A DNA stretch of 64,000 nt, from positions 13,523,001 to 13,587,000 of the forward strand of contig NC_134025.1 of NCBI RefSeq assembly GCF_964204645.1, read 5' to 3'. Shown one piece after another: positions 23,111 through 34,260 of the stretch. Source of the DNA: Tubulanus polymorphus (lineage: Eukaryota > Nemertea > Palaeonemertea > Tubulaniformes > Tubulanidae). How positions within the stretch are numbered: the first letter of the stretch is position 1; each line of letters begins with the position of its first letter. The notes below the pieces were generated by a model that was not told the DNA's origin, did no database searches, and saw only the letters and a list, made by a program, of their open reading frames with translations. The position numbers and the translations under genes were made by a program.

Positions 23111-26022
23111 ATGGATGATTTTACGACAATTGAATCAAACTGTAACTATTATGATAACTTGTCCTCATTTGAAAAAGCTAGGTTTTCAATAATACATTGT
23201 AACATAAGAAGTTTGAATAGTAACTTTGAAAATCTAAAGATATATCTAAACTCTCTAAATTATAATTTTTCTATTATTGGTATTTCTGAAACATGGACCT
23301 CGTCTGATCATGATAATGATTGTATGTACAATTTAGATAATTATACAGGTATTTTTAATAGTAGAACTAATGTACAGGGAGGAGGTGTTGCCCTCTATAT
23401 CCACAAATCGGTTAAGCACAGGTTAATTGATGAATTTTCCCTTGTAACCCAAGTGTTTGAAAGCCTTTTTATTGAAATTACAATTCCTGAAGACAGCTCA
23501 AAATGTATTGGACTTATTTATTGCCCACCTGATCAGAGTATTATACATTTTAATTTGAATTTTGCACCTATTTTAGAAAAAATAAGAAAATCTCAAAAGT
23601 GTTTTATCATGGGTGATTTCAATATTGATCTATTGAAAGTAGACTCACATAACCCTACCAATGATTATTTGTCTTTATGGTTGTCAAATAATCTTCAACC
23701 TTTAATTGATAAAGCAACTCGTATTTCGAAATCCTCTGCGACCTGTATTGATCATATATTTTCCAATATTACATTAAATTTTGACATCTTATCTGGTGTA
23801 TTAAGGCATTATATTTCAGACCATTTTCCTGTATTTTTTGTTATTCCTAACATAAGGCATACATGTAACTCTGTTAAAACTGTACAGTATCGAATGATGT
23901 CAAATTTTGCTATTGCTTCCTTTAAACATAAACTAATGACAGTAGATTGGAGTAATGTTTTGAATGAAAATTACCCAAATTTGGCTTACTCTTTATTCTT
24001 TAATACTTTTATAAAATATTATGATGAATTCCTTCCTGTTATATCTCGAAAGTTTCTTCTTTACAAAGATAAAAAACATCCTTGGGTTTCAAAAGGTTTA
24101 CTAAACTCATTAAAACAAAAGGACCGTTTATATAAAAGATACGTTTCTACCCATAGATAACATGATAGAAAGGTATACACTAGATATAGAAATATTTACA
24201 ATACTTGTATTCGAACAGCCAAAAAAATGTACTATCAAAATTTGTTCAAGGATGCGCAGTGCCTAAAAGATACATGGAATATAATAAACAACCTTATCAA
24301 AAAGTCAAATGACAGAAATTATCCTAATAATTTCAAACACAAGGACATATTTTATTCTAATGATTTTTCTATTGCTAATGGTTTTAATACATATTTTGCT
24401 AATGTCGGACCGAATTTAGACAAAAATATTCCATCCACAAATGAGTCATTTTCTGATTTTTTGGGACCTTCGCATCTTAATAATCAATCTTTAATGCCAT
24501 CATCTCCTTTTGAAATTGAAAAAATTGTATTAAGTCTTAATAATAAAAATAGTGCTGGACATGATGGTATAAGCCAGAAAGTTTTAAAGGAGGTTATTGA
24601 TGTTATTTCTATCCCGCTTTGTCACATCTTCAACAGAAGTATGTCTACAGGTATTGTACCGGAGTTGTTGAAAAAATCTAAGATAATCCCTTTATTCAAA
24701 TCAGGAGACCCCCAGGAATTAACTAACTACAGACCCATTTCTGTTTTACCTTGCATTTCAAAAATACTTGAAAAATTAGTATATAATAGGCTTCTAAATT
24801 ACTTGGATAAATATAAAATTATCTCTCCTCAACAGTTTGGCTTTATAAAATTATTCCACCTACATGGCTATTATGCTAACCATTGACAAAATTATTAGTA
24901 GTTAGACAATGGTATGTCAACCATTGGTGTATATTTAGATCATTCACGGGCCTTTGATACTGTAAACCATGATATTTTATTGTATAAACTTTTTCATTAT
25001 GGAATCAGAGGAGTAGCTTTAACTTGGTTTGAAAACTACATAAAGAATAGGTTTCAAACGGTCTCTTTTAATGGAACTGTATCTAATCTTACATCCGTTC
25101 CTTGCGGAGTTCCTCAAGGCTCGATTTTGGGCCCTATTCTTTTCATTATATATATATTAATGATATTGATAAAGCCTCAAATATGTTGAATTTTACTATG
25201 TTTGCTGATGATACTAATGTTTTCACAAGTCATGAAAACATCAAAACTCTTACCAACTCTGTTAATTTTGAATTACATAAATTAAATATATGGTTTCGTG
25301 CGAACTGACTTTCTTTAAATTTTAAAAAGACTCATTTTATGTTTTTCAGTAGAGCAAAACTTAAACAAACTTTGCTTATAAATATTGATAACATTCCCAT
25401 AACCCAGGTTAAAGAAACAACATTTTTAGGTCTACAAATTGATGATAAACTATCTTGGAAATCGCATATTAATCTTATATCTATAAAGTTAGCCCGATTC
25501 ATTGGTATCATCAGCAAATGCAGTTATTTTTTGTCCAAAGAAACGTTATTACAGATATATCATTCATTTATATATTGTCACTTATCATATTGTAACATCA
25601 TTTGGGGTAATACATATCAAGCTTCCCTTGATTGTCTGGTTAAATTACAAAAGAGAGCAATTCGTATGATTTGTAAAGTAGATTACTTAGCCCATACCTC
25701 CCCCTTATACAAAGCGAACAAAATCTTAAAATTAAATGATATCAATTTTTGGCAAAGTGGACAGATTATGTATCTTTATACGAATAACAAACTACCTGAT
25801 GTTTTCAAAAATTTCTTCCCTCCATTTGTGACTATGCAACGTACTCGATTTGATAGCAACAGAAATATTAGATATGAACAGTTTAAATCGAACTTAAAAA
25901 AATCTTCTATAAAAGTAAATGGACCCAAAATTTGGAATAGTTTATCACTTCATTTAAAAACCCTGCCATCCATCAAAAGCTTTAAAACACATTTAAAGGA
26001 CAAATTGCTTTCTTCCTATTGA
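23111..26022 (+). pseudogene. LINE ORF2: APE endonuclease and reverse transcriptase, broken
   Basis: The endonuclease half (23,111-24,157) shows HCNIRSLNSN, ISETW, GGGVALYIHK, MGDFNIDLL, SATCIDHIFSN and SDHFPVFF. These cover the catalytic Asn, Glu, Asp, Asn and His positions of the APE fold that nicks target DNA. The reverse-transcriptase half shows LNNKNSAGHDGIS, LFKSGDPQELTNYRPIS, LDHSRAFDTVNH, GVPQGSILGP and the catalytic FADD at 25,201-25,212. A C-terminal region with LSYCNIIWGNTY and QKRAIRMI follows. The breaks are a TAA at 24,158, a compensating frameshift pair between about 24,850 and 24,905, a slip in the TATATA run near 25,150, and a TGA at 25,306. The last frame ends at 26,020-26,022. 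Confidence 0.9.
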
Positions 26023-26336
26023 TTAGATACATACAGATTTTTTGATGACCCGCATTAAATTTTTTATGAATTTTGCAGTAAGTTACTTTTCAGATAGTAC
26101 ATTTTTGTATGTGTGAGAGAGTGCATGGAAGTATGAATGAATCTTTTTTCTTTTTCTAATGTAACACTTTTTTTGGGGTGGTATATCCTACAAGCTATGC
26201 TTTTTTACATCTTCCCCTCTGATAAATTATGTCAATTTATACTGAATTTGTGCAAAAACATGATAATTTATAAATTGTATATTATTTGTTATAAATTGCT
26301 ATAATTTTCAGAAAATAAATAATAATAATAATAAAT
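26023..26336 (+). other. LINE 3' untranslated region and AAT tail
   Basis: It runs from the ORF2 stop to the (AAT)n microsatellite at 26,316-26,334. Short microsatellite tails are usual for CR1/L2-type elements. Confidence 0.7.
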
Positions 26337-26396
26337 ATAGCTGCAAAGCAGCGATAACGGGTTTTCTGCACAGTCTTAAAATCCTGTTCAACGGTG

Positions 26397-26640
26397 GATT
26401 TCGACAAAGCATTTGATAAGGCACAACATCAGCCAATACTAAACAGGCTATTAGGAAACAGTATCAATGATAGGTCGCCCAAATGGCTCAGCAGTTATCT
26501 CTGAACGAAAACTTGTAGCCGAAATCAACGGAACGCCTCACCTTGGAATAAGTCGGTCAAACTAGTGGAGTCACGCAAGGTAGTATCCTACGTTGTCTTC
26601 TGTTTAATGTCCTGACAAATGACATACACAGTAATCCAAC
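26397..26640 (+). pseudogene. Reverse-transcriptase fossil 1
   Basis: The translation begins DFDKAFDKAQH, then LLGNSINDRSPKWLSSYL, with VAEINGTP and a degraded GVTQGSIL region further on. This is the central palm/finger block of a LINE reverse transcriptase. It has several stops and frameshifts and is not from the same family as the 21.4 kb LINE, whose equivalent reads LDHSRAFDTVNHDIL. It matches 40,924-41,150. Confidence 0.75.
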
Positions 26641-26689
26641 ATATATCAGACCGAGTAAATTTCCAAATCGACCTTAACACGCTGTTCGC

Positions 26690-27230
26690 CCAAAAAACTT
26701 AATGTTCCAACAAGAAAATCTTGTTCTAATGAAAATAATTCTGTTTGATCGAACAATACGCTTTTTGCTTGAACCAAAAATTTTCTTCATTCTGACAAAA
26801 AATGTGTTTGAATAAAAAGCTATGTTATTGTTGAAATGAAAAATTTTTAGTCCCGGAAAAAAAATTTGGTTGAGCGAAAACAATTTTTTCGAACGAATGT
26901 TTGAATGAAAACAATTCTGTTCGATTGAACGAAATACTTAATACTTTCGGTTCGAAGAAAAAACTTTTTTCAATATACTTGTTCGAACGAAAAACTTAAT
27001 GTTCTGACAAGAAAATTCTGTTCAAATTAAAACGATTCTGTTCAATTGAACGATTGTTCGAACGAAAAACCTTTCGTTTGGACAAAAAAAAGTTTGTTCA
27101 ACTTTGTTCTAACGATTTTTTCAAATTGGTTCATTCGTATAGAATATTATTGGTTCGAAAGAAATAAATTTTGTTCCAACGAAAGAATTTTCAAGCGAAA
27201 GGTCTTTTGAACGAAAAAAAAAGATATTTC
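26690..27230 (+). repeat. GTTCGAACGAAAAACTT minisatellite, array 1
   Basis: Degenerate tandem words such as GTTCGAACGAAAAACTTAA, TGTTCYGACAAGAAAA, AACAATTCTGTTCGATCGAA and CAATATACTT recur with small spacing changes. The same words fill 41,450-41,860 and 42,090-42,300. Confidence 0.85.
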
Positions 27231-27445
27231 TGGTGCTCCGCAGTAACTTGAAGCCGGACGTAGGTTGGTCTTGTGACACGATGCGATCCTCGCGTTGCAT
27301 CGCAAGTTTCGGTGCAAGTCGGTTGCAATACGATTGTGTGCGACTAGTTTCTGCCAGTTGCAAGAGCGCGTCGGTTGGTTGTGACAGTCATGTCGCGTCG
27401 CAGAAAGTAGAACACGTACGACTCCATGTGACTGGCGTTGCTGAA
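27231..27445. repeat. GC-rich MITE-like fragment
   Basis: It is GC-richer than its surroundings and holds words (TGCAAGTCGGTTGC, GTCGCGTCGCAG) like the interiors of the Harbinger-type families here. No terminal repeats were found. Confidence 0.35.
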
Positions 27446-27448
27446 AGA

Positions 27449-27888
27449 TGAGGACGCCAGTGATATGACGACTGAGTTTCAAGTCGTCAAAAAGTCACGA
27501 TATGTCGACATATTCATGTCGACTTGATGTGATATATCGCGATATATCGACATAAATATGGCGACTTGTCGAGTTAGAACGCGACAACTCGAGGCCCTTT
27601 ATCGCTTCCGTAGATCTTTCATTAAGTAGGATCACTTGGATGATCGCTTTAATATCACTTTAAAAAAAAAGAATCTGCCAAAATGACCTTAATATTCGAC
27701 ACTATATCTACGGAAACGATAAGGGTTCCAACTCGATAAGTCGCCATATTTATGTCGACATACCGCGATATATCGCGTCAAGTCGACATGAATATGTTTT
27801 CTCGACCATTTTCCTCGCGACAAGTCGACATATTCATGACGACTTGAAACTCAGTCGTCATATTACTGGCGTCCTCATCTTACCTTTA
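27449..27888. mobile_element. 440-bp foldback element
   Basis: Long inverted arms run at about 27,449-27,612 and 27,711-27,888. They start GATGAGGACGCCAGT and include CATATTCATGTCGACTTGA and CATAAATATGGCGACTT. An 18-bp perfect palindrome (GATATATCGCGATATATC) lies at 27,531-27,548. A partial, rearranged copy follows at 27,900-28,080 and another lies at 41,855-42,085. Confidence 0.85.
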
Positions 27889-27899
27889 GACATGTCTTC

Positions 27900-28080
27900 A
27901 AATGACGGCTTGTCCCGTGGAAAATGAGCAAAAATGCGAAATTTGTCGTGAAAACGTCACGATATGTAGACATATTCATGTGGACTTGACGCGATATATC
28001 GCAACATATCGACATAAATATGGCGACTTGTCGAGTTTGAACGCGACACTCGAGGCCCTTTATCGCTTCCGTACTATATC
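27900..28080 (+). repeat. Partial foldback copy
   Basis: It begins TGACGGCTTGTCC and repeats the CGATATATCG-rich arm up to CGAGGCCCTTTATCGCTTCC. It is the reverse complement of 41,855-42,020. Confidence 0.8.
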
Positions 28081-28156
28081 AGATTAATCAACTTCAAAAA
28101 AGGCGAAATCATGTCTTTACTACATTATTAATTGGCCTAATTATTCAAAAGCTAAT

Positions 28157-29878
28157 AAAGTGGGCGACAAAACCAAAAAAATTAATTGTTGCGGGCGATA
28201 AAACCAAAATAATCAATTGTCGCGGGCGATAAAACCAGAATAATCAATTGTCGTGGGCGATAAAACCAAAATCTTGAATTGTCGCGGGCGATAAAACCAA
28301 AATCTTGAATTGTCGCGGGCGTCAAAACCAAAATGTTGAATTGTCGCGGGCGACAAAACAAATATAATGAATTGTCGTGGGCGATAAAATCAAAATAATG
28401 AATTTTTGCAGGCGATAAAACCAAAATCTGGAATTGTCGCGGGCGACAAAACCAAAATATTGAATTGTCGCGGGCGACAAAACCAAACTAATGAATTGTT
28501 GCGGGCGATTACACCAAAACAATGAATTGTCGCGGGCGATTAAACCAAAATAATGAATCGTCGCTGGCGAAAAACCAAAATATTGAATTGTCGCAGGCGA
28601 TAAAACCGCGACAAAAAAAAAATTGTCGCGGGCGATAAAACCAAAATAATGAATTGTCGCGTGCGACAAAACCAAAATAATGAATTGTCACGGGCGATTA
28701 AACCAAAATCTGGTATTGTCGCGGGCGACAAAACCAAAATATTGAATTGTCCAGGCGACAAAACCAAACTAATGAATTGTTGCGGGCGATTAAACCAAAT
28801 TAATGAATTGTCGCGGGCGATAAAACCAAAATCTTGAATTGTCGCGGGCGATAAAACCAAAATCTTGAATTGTCGCGGGCGTCAAAACCAAAATGTTGAA
28901 TTGTCGCGGGCGACAAAACAAATATAATGAATTGTCGTGGGCGATAAAATCAAAATAATGAATTTTTGCAGGCGATAAAACCAAAATCTGGAATTGTCGC
29001 GGGCGACAAAACCAAAATATTGAATTGTCGCGGGCGACAAAACCAAACTAATGAATTGTTGCGGGCGATTACACCAAAACAATGAATTGTCGCGGGCGAT
29101 TAAACCAAAATAATGAATCGTCGCTGGCGAAAAACCAAAATATTGAATTGTCGCAGGCGATAAAACCGCGACAAAAAAAAAATTGTCGCGGGCGATAAAA
29201 CCAAAATAATGAATTGTCGCGTGCGACAAAACCAAAATAATGAATTGTCACGGGCGATTAAACCAAAATCTGGTATTGTCGCGGGCGACAAAACCAAAAT
29301 ATTGAATTGTCCAGGCGACAAAACCAAACTAATGAATTGTTGCGGGCGATTAAACCAAATTAATGAATTGTCGCGGGCGATAAAACCAAAATAATGAATT
29401 GTCTCGGGTGATAAAACCAAAATAATGAATTGTCGCGGGCGACAAAACCAAAATAATTAATTGTCGCGGGCGACAAAACCAAAATAATGAATTATCGCGG
29501 GCGATAAAAGCAAAATATTGAATTGTCGCGGGTGATAAAACCAAAATAATGAATTGTCGCGGGCAACAAAACCAAAATATTGATTTGTCGCGGGCGACGA
29601 AACCAAAAAAAAAATTGTCGCGGGTGACAAAAACAAAGTATAAAACCAAAATAATGAATTGTCGCGGGCGTCACAACCAAAAACAAGAATTGTCGCAGGC
29701 GACAAAACCAAAATAATGAATTGTCGCTGGAGATAAAACCAAAGTAATGAATTGTCGTGGGCGATAAAACCAAAATATTGAATTGTCGCGGGCGACGAAA
29801 CCAAACTAATGAATTGTCACGGGCGACAAAACCCAAAAAAGAATTGTCGGGGCGACAAAACCAAAATAATGAATTGTC
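28157..29878 (-). repeat. 31-bp minisatellite, array part 1
   Basis: The unit is AATTGTCGCGGGCGATAAAA followed by CCAAAATAATG (31 bp). Each unit contains the dyad TTGTCGC..GCGACAA. There is a higher-order duplication of 560 bp: predicted minus-strand peptides at 28,322-28,675 and 28,882-29,235 are identical. The long minus-strand frames are a property of the array, not genes (see findings). Confidence 0.95.
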
Positions 29879-31255
29879 AACAATCTAACAATTTCAATAC
29901 ATAACGCCCTCTAGTGACCATATACAAAAACCAATGACCTTGAAACCCACCACAATCATAGAACATGTGAGCAGCTATGATTTTGTAATTGATTGTGATA
30001 ACAAAATATGCCTCGTTACCAATTTAATATGGAAATACTAAGTTATTCTACTATTCAACGCCCCTGGTGACCATATGCAAAACCCAATGACCTTAAAACT
30101 CACCACAATCGTAGTACATGTCATGAAATACAACTTTGCAATTGATCATAGTAACAAAATATGATGCCTAGGTACCAATCTAATAAAGAAATTCTAAGCC
30201 ATTCTACTATTCAACGCCCCCTGGTGACTATATGGAATAACTTATGTCCTTAAGAACTCACCACAATCATAGACGATGTCATGATCTACAACTTTGCAAT
30301 GGATCATGGTAACAAACTATGCCTAGGTACCAATCTAATAAGGAAAAACTAAGCTTTTCTACTATTCAACGCCCCCTGGTGACTATATGGAATAACTAAT
30401 GTCCTTAAAAACTCACCACGATCATAGACGATGTCATGAACTACAACTTTGCAATCGATCATGGTAACAAAATATGCCTTGGTACAAATAAAATATAGCG
30501 ATACTAAGTTATTGTATTATTCAACGCCCCCTGATGGCCACATACTAAAACCAATGACCTTGAAACTCACCAAAATCATAGAACACGTTATGGGCTACAA
30601 CTTTCCAATTGAATATAGTAACACAATATGCTTAGGTATCAATTTAATGTGGAAAAACTTTTTCCCACCTACGAATGAGTACTGATGACACCAAAATGGC
30701 CGCCAATGGCCGCCAATTGCGTCATAATTGGCTGATCAAAAATACCAGTCCCAGGTATAAAACATCCCTCTCTAAAGAATACCCATCAGCAGTTGCAATG
30801 AGAAATGGCAAACTAGTAGGAAGCTACAGGACCTAGAATTCTGGCCAAAATTGACATTTTTGGGCACTAAAAAGGTCATAGGACGGCCATCTTGAGTCAG
30901 ATCGACCCAATTTTCTTATGCTGATGGGCCTTTGGTAGATTCAAATATAAAAGAAAGATTAAGGTAATTGATCAAAGCGTCTTCAAAATTTCCCCATGAA
31001 AACTTCGAAAATGTTTAAAAAGTGCTGATTTTGGCAAACAACAATGGCTGCCAGTCGGCCATCTTGAATCTGACAGGGCCAGTTTTTGGGCTGACGATGT
31101 GTCTAGGGTAGATGTATAAACCAAATATCAAGACATTACCTTGAAGCGTCTTCAAAACTTCCCAAAATAACTGGATTCCGTCTATGGACGGACGGACGGA
31201 CGAAAAGTGAACACAATAGCCCGCTGGGACTAAAGTCCCAAGTGGACTGAAAAAG
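29879..31255 (+). mobile_element. Family C element, copy 2, inside the minisatellite
   Basis: It starts abruptly at CAACAATCTAACAATTTCAA, lacking the left 36 bp of copy 1, and ends AAGTCCCAAGTGGACTGAAA. There are five ~155-bp units (starts near 29,902, 30,057, 30,213, 30,369 and 30,523). Minisatellite units abut both sides. The right tail carries GGACGGACGGACG at about 31,190. Confidence 0.85.
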
Positions 31256-32410
31256 AATTGTCGCGGGCGACAAAACCAAACTAATGAATTGTCGCGGGTG
31301 ATAAAACCAAAATATTGAATTGTCGCGGGCGACAAAACCAAACTAATGAATTGTCGCGGGCGATAAAACCAAACTAATGAATTGTCGCGGGTGATAAAAC
31401 CAAAATATTGAATTGTCGCGGGCGACAAAACCAAAAAAAAAATTGTCGCGGGCGACAAAGACAAAGAATAAAACCAAAATAATGAATTGTCGCAGGCGTC
31501 AAAACCAAAAACAAGAATTGTCGCGGGCGACAAAACCAAAATAATGAATTGTCGCTGGAGATAAAACCAAAGTAATGAATTGTCGTGGGCGATAAAACCA
31601 AAATAATGAATTGTCTCGGGCGACAAAACCAAAAAAAAAATTGTCGCGGGCGACAAAGACAAAGAATAAAACCAAAATAATGAATTGTCGCAGGAGTCAA
31701 AACCAAAAACAAGAATTGTCGCGGGCGACAAAACCAAAATAATGAATTGTCGCGGGCGATAAAACCGTAATAATGAATTGTCGCGGGCGATAAAACCAAA
31801 ATAATGAATTTTCTCAGGCGACAAAACCAAAATAATGAATTGTCGCTGGAGATAAAACCAAAGTAATGAATTGTCGTGGGCGATAAAACCAAAATAATGA
31901 ATTGTCTCGGGCGACAAAACCAAAAAAAAAATTGTCGCGGGCGACAAAGACAAAGAATAAAACCAAAATAATGAATTGTCGCAGGAGTCAAAACCAAAAA
32001 CAAGAATTGTCGCGGGCGACAAAACCAAAATAATGAATTGTCGCGGGCGATAAAACCGTAATAATGAATTGTCGCGGGCGATAAAACCAAAATAATGAAT
32101 TTTCTCAGGCGACAAAACCAAAATAATGAATTATCGCGGGCGATAAAACCAAGATATTGAATTGTCGCAGGCGATAAAAACAAAATATAAAACCAAAATA
32201 ATGAATTGTCATGGGCGACAAAAACAAAATATAAAACCAAAATAATGAATTGTCGCGGGCGACAAAACCAAAAAGAAGAATTGTCGGGGGCGAAAAAACC
32301 AAAATAATGCATTGTCGCTGGCGATAAAACCAAAGTAATGAATTGTCGTGGGCAATAAAACCAAAATAATGAATCGTCGCGGGCGACAAAATCAAAATCA
32401 TTGTTTTCTC
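31256..32410 (-). repeat. 31-bp minisatellite, array part 2
   Basis: It has the same unit as part 1, with variants such as GTCGCTGGAGATAAAACC. A 291-bp higher-order repeat (97 codons) occurs twice at about 31,545-32,130. It leaves the minus-strand frame 31,015-32,121 (368 codons) open, with a second open frame at 31,374-32,333. Predicted peptides are hydrophobic and aromatic repeats (FWFYRPRQFIILVLSPATI). There is no start context or gene structure, so no CDS is called. Confidence 0.95.
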
Positions 32411-32489
32411 GCGTTATTTTAGTTTTGTCGTTTTGTCGTCATGTCGCCCTCATTTGCATATTCGTGTTTTTTTATCTTATCAGCCACCA

Positions 32490-34200
32490 TACTAAAGCTT
32501 TAAGGTCACGTAAAACTCGATAAACACTTCAAGCGACACAGCGAACGATCTCCTTTCCCCTAGTCTGAATACCAGTCGTTGTTACGGTTCCGTACAACGT
32601 CTGACGCTAAAGTATCATATAGAGGTTAACTCCTGTTAATTGCAATGCAACAACTGATTTTAGTGTCAAATCAAACCTTTGTACTAAAACAAATTAATTA
32701 GTTACCTTGTTGACTTTGAAAACGTGTTTTATAATAAAATTTCGGATGATTTAAATCGCGAACCGGAGAATTTATTGATTTGATTTGAATTGAATTGATT
32801 GCCACTATCGGGATTTCCAATACGGACTAAATTAATAAAATGTGAAAATTCAATATGTCTCTCAAAAATTACTCTAAATGTTATTTTTTGTTGATAAAAC
32901 GCATAAATTTTGGTCAATTTTAACCTTAGAAATTTGAAACAAGAATAATATCTGCATTGGCACCAAGTTTAAGTTCGAATCCGTAATTTACACTCCCATC
33001 ATGCACCACGAAAAGCCGCCATATTTGTTATGTTGCTTCACTTCAACTGTTTTTTAGGCGACTAGTCAAAAGTTTTGAGCTACTACGATCGTCAAAAGCT
33101 ACTTAGGATTACAAATTTATGCACAAACAATAGTAACTTCCATCTAATTACAGAACAGTCAGTTTGAGGTAAGTTGATGGTGTTTTAAGGGGTGAAATAG
33201 ACGCTCAAAGCCTCCTCCCTCAAAATGAGGGACGAAAATTAACCTTATATGAGCACTTTCGCCCTAGACGTTGTTTCAGGAACAACGGCTAGGTACTAGA
33301 CTACCTTTCCCCCACAGCGAACACTTACTCCGAATGTCAAGTGTGAGTCCAGCATACGGATAGGAGTGTGTTATATACTTGTATTCAGTAAATACCTTGT
33401 GGATTTGACAATGATCGGTATGTACTGTAGGAAATATAGAGTATTGATGGTATTGATATAGAGGCCCGCGGCCGAATAAAGTAATATATTCTTTTATTTT
33501 GATACCTCGTCGACATAACAGCTTTTCTCTGCTATATCTCTTCGGCGTGTTTAGTTTAGGCCTACGACTCCCCGGTACACTTATGATTTATCATAGTAAA
33601 AACACGGTAAATTTGGTAAAGAAAAATAGGTATTGCTAAATTAACTGCTTGACGCCCGCAGCCAAATCACTGGTAGTAATAAATTAATTTGTACTTGATT
33701 TGATTCTCAGAATGAGGAGAAACTCGCAGCTGATCCCCGGAACGACGATGTAGTAACACACGTCGATTCGTCGAGGTTTACGGCTCGACAGTGCTTTTAA
33801 AATCTAAAGTAGTAAATTTCCAGTGTATCGGTAATATGATTTGATGAGGAAAATGGGCTATTGTTAAAATCACTGTTTGAAGACCGCGACTGAATGTGAA
33901 GTCTGCGGCAATAAATTATTTCATTTATACTTGAATTGATAATCGAAGTGACAGTCGGCCTGCGGGTTGATTTCGGGATGACGACTCGAAAAACATGTCG
34001 CCCCATTGAATGGGGCTAAATTTTCGATGTTTACGGCCCGACAGCGCTTTTGTAACGATGATTCCTGAAAAAACACGCGGGCTATTTGTAGATCTCAGTG
34101 AGCTGAACGATATTATATGGATTGTATATGAAACAGCGGCAAGGTAACAAAGCCTATGTTCTTTTGGTAAAAATAGTGTGGAAGAAAATAATAATAATAA
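32490..34200 (+). repeat. Composite K, 3' block (copy 1)
   Basis: Collinear blocks are shared with 42,660-43,200: AAACACTTCAAGCGACACAG, GGAGTGTGTTATATAC, GTAGGAAATATAGAGTATT, CCCGCGGCCGAAT, and ATTGTTAAAATCACTGTTTG with AAGACCGCG. Internally, units near 33,640 and 33,850 repeat the ACTGKTTGA and GGTAGTAATAAATT words. It ends in (AAT)n. Confidence 0.7.
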
Positions 34201-34210
34201 TAATCACGCG

Positions 34211-34255
34211 GATATCAATAGGGTTTTCTGTGAAATAACAGAAAACCCTAATAAT
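34211..34255. repeat. GGGTTTTCTG hairpin element
   Basis: Perfect 12-bp arms AGGGTTTTCTGT (34,220-34,231) and ACAGAAAACCCT (34,238-34,249) enclose a 6-nt loop, preceded by GATATCAAT and followed by AATAATAA. Similar hairpins lie at 43,199, 43,258 and 46,039. Confidence 0.85.
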
Positions 34256-34260
34256 AAGCA

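Larger units (their letters stand above)
21391..26336 (+). mobile_element. Non-LTR retrotransposon (LINE), near full length, disabled
   Basis: The order is ORF1, a ~640-bp spacer, ORF2 (APE endonuclease then reverse transcriptase), a 3' region, and an (AAT)n tail at 26,316-26,334. This architecture and the motif set fit the CR1/L2/Jockey supergroup; a clade call needs a tree. The 5' end is uncertain: the first frame is open from about 21,394 with no upstream ATG, so the element may be 5' truncated. A CCAAA repeat lies at 21,422-21,440. The few lesions indicate a fairly recent insertion. Confidence 0.85.
26337..34260 (+). mobile_element. Composite repeat K, copy 1
   Basis: The order is: AGCAGCGATAACGGGTTTTC motif, reverse-transcriptase fossil, GTTCGAACG minisatellite, CGATATATCG foldback, 31-bp minisatellite (only in this copy), a ~1.7 kb block, then AAT repeats and a hairpin. 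The same order without the big array occurs at 40,780-43,300. Whether this is one giant element or an accretion that was duplicated cannot be decided by eye. Confidence 0.55.

Noticed and set aside
31015-32333. Two long minus-strand open frames (368 and 319 codons)
   Set aside because: They lie in the 31-bp minisatellite, overlap each other in different frames with equivalent repeated peptides, and run into unrelated family C sequence. Treated as repeat artefacts, not genes.
28157-32410. CRISPR-like array
   Set aside because: Units are directly tandem with no unique spacers, in clearly eukaryotic DNA.
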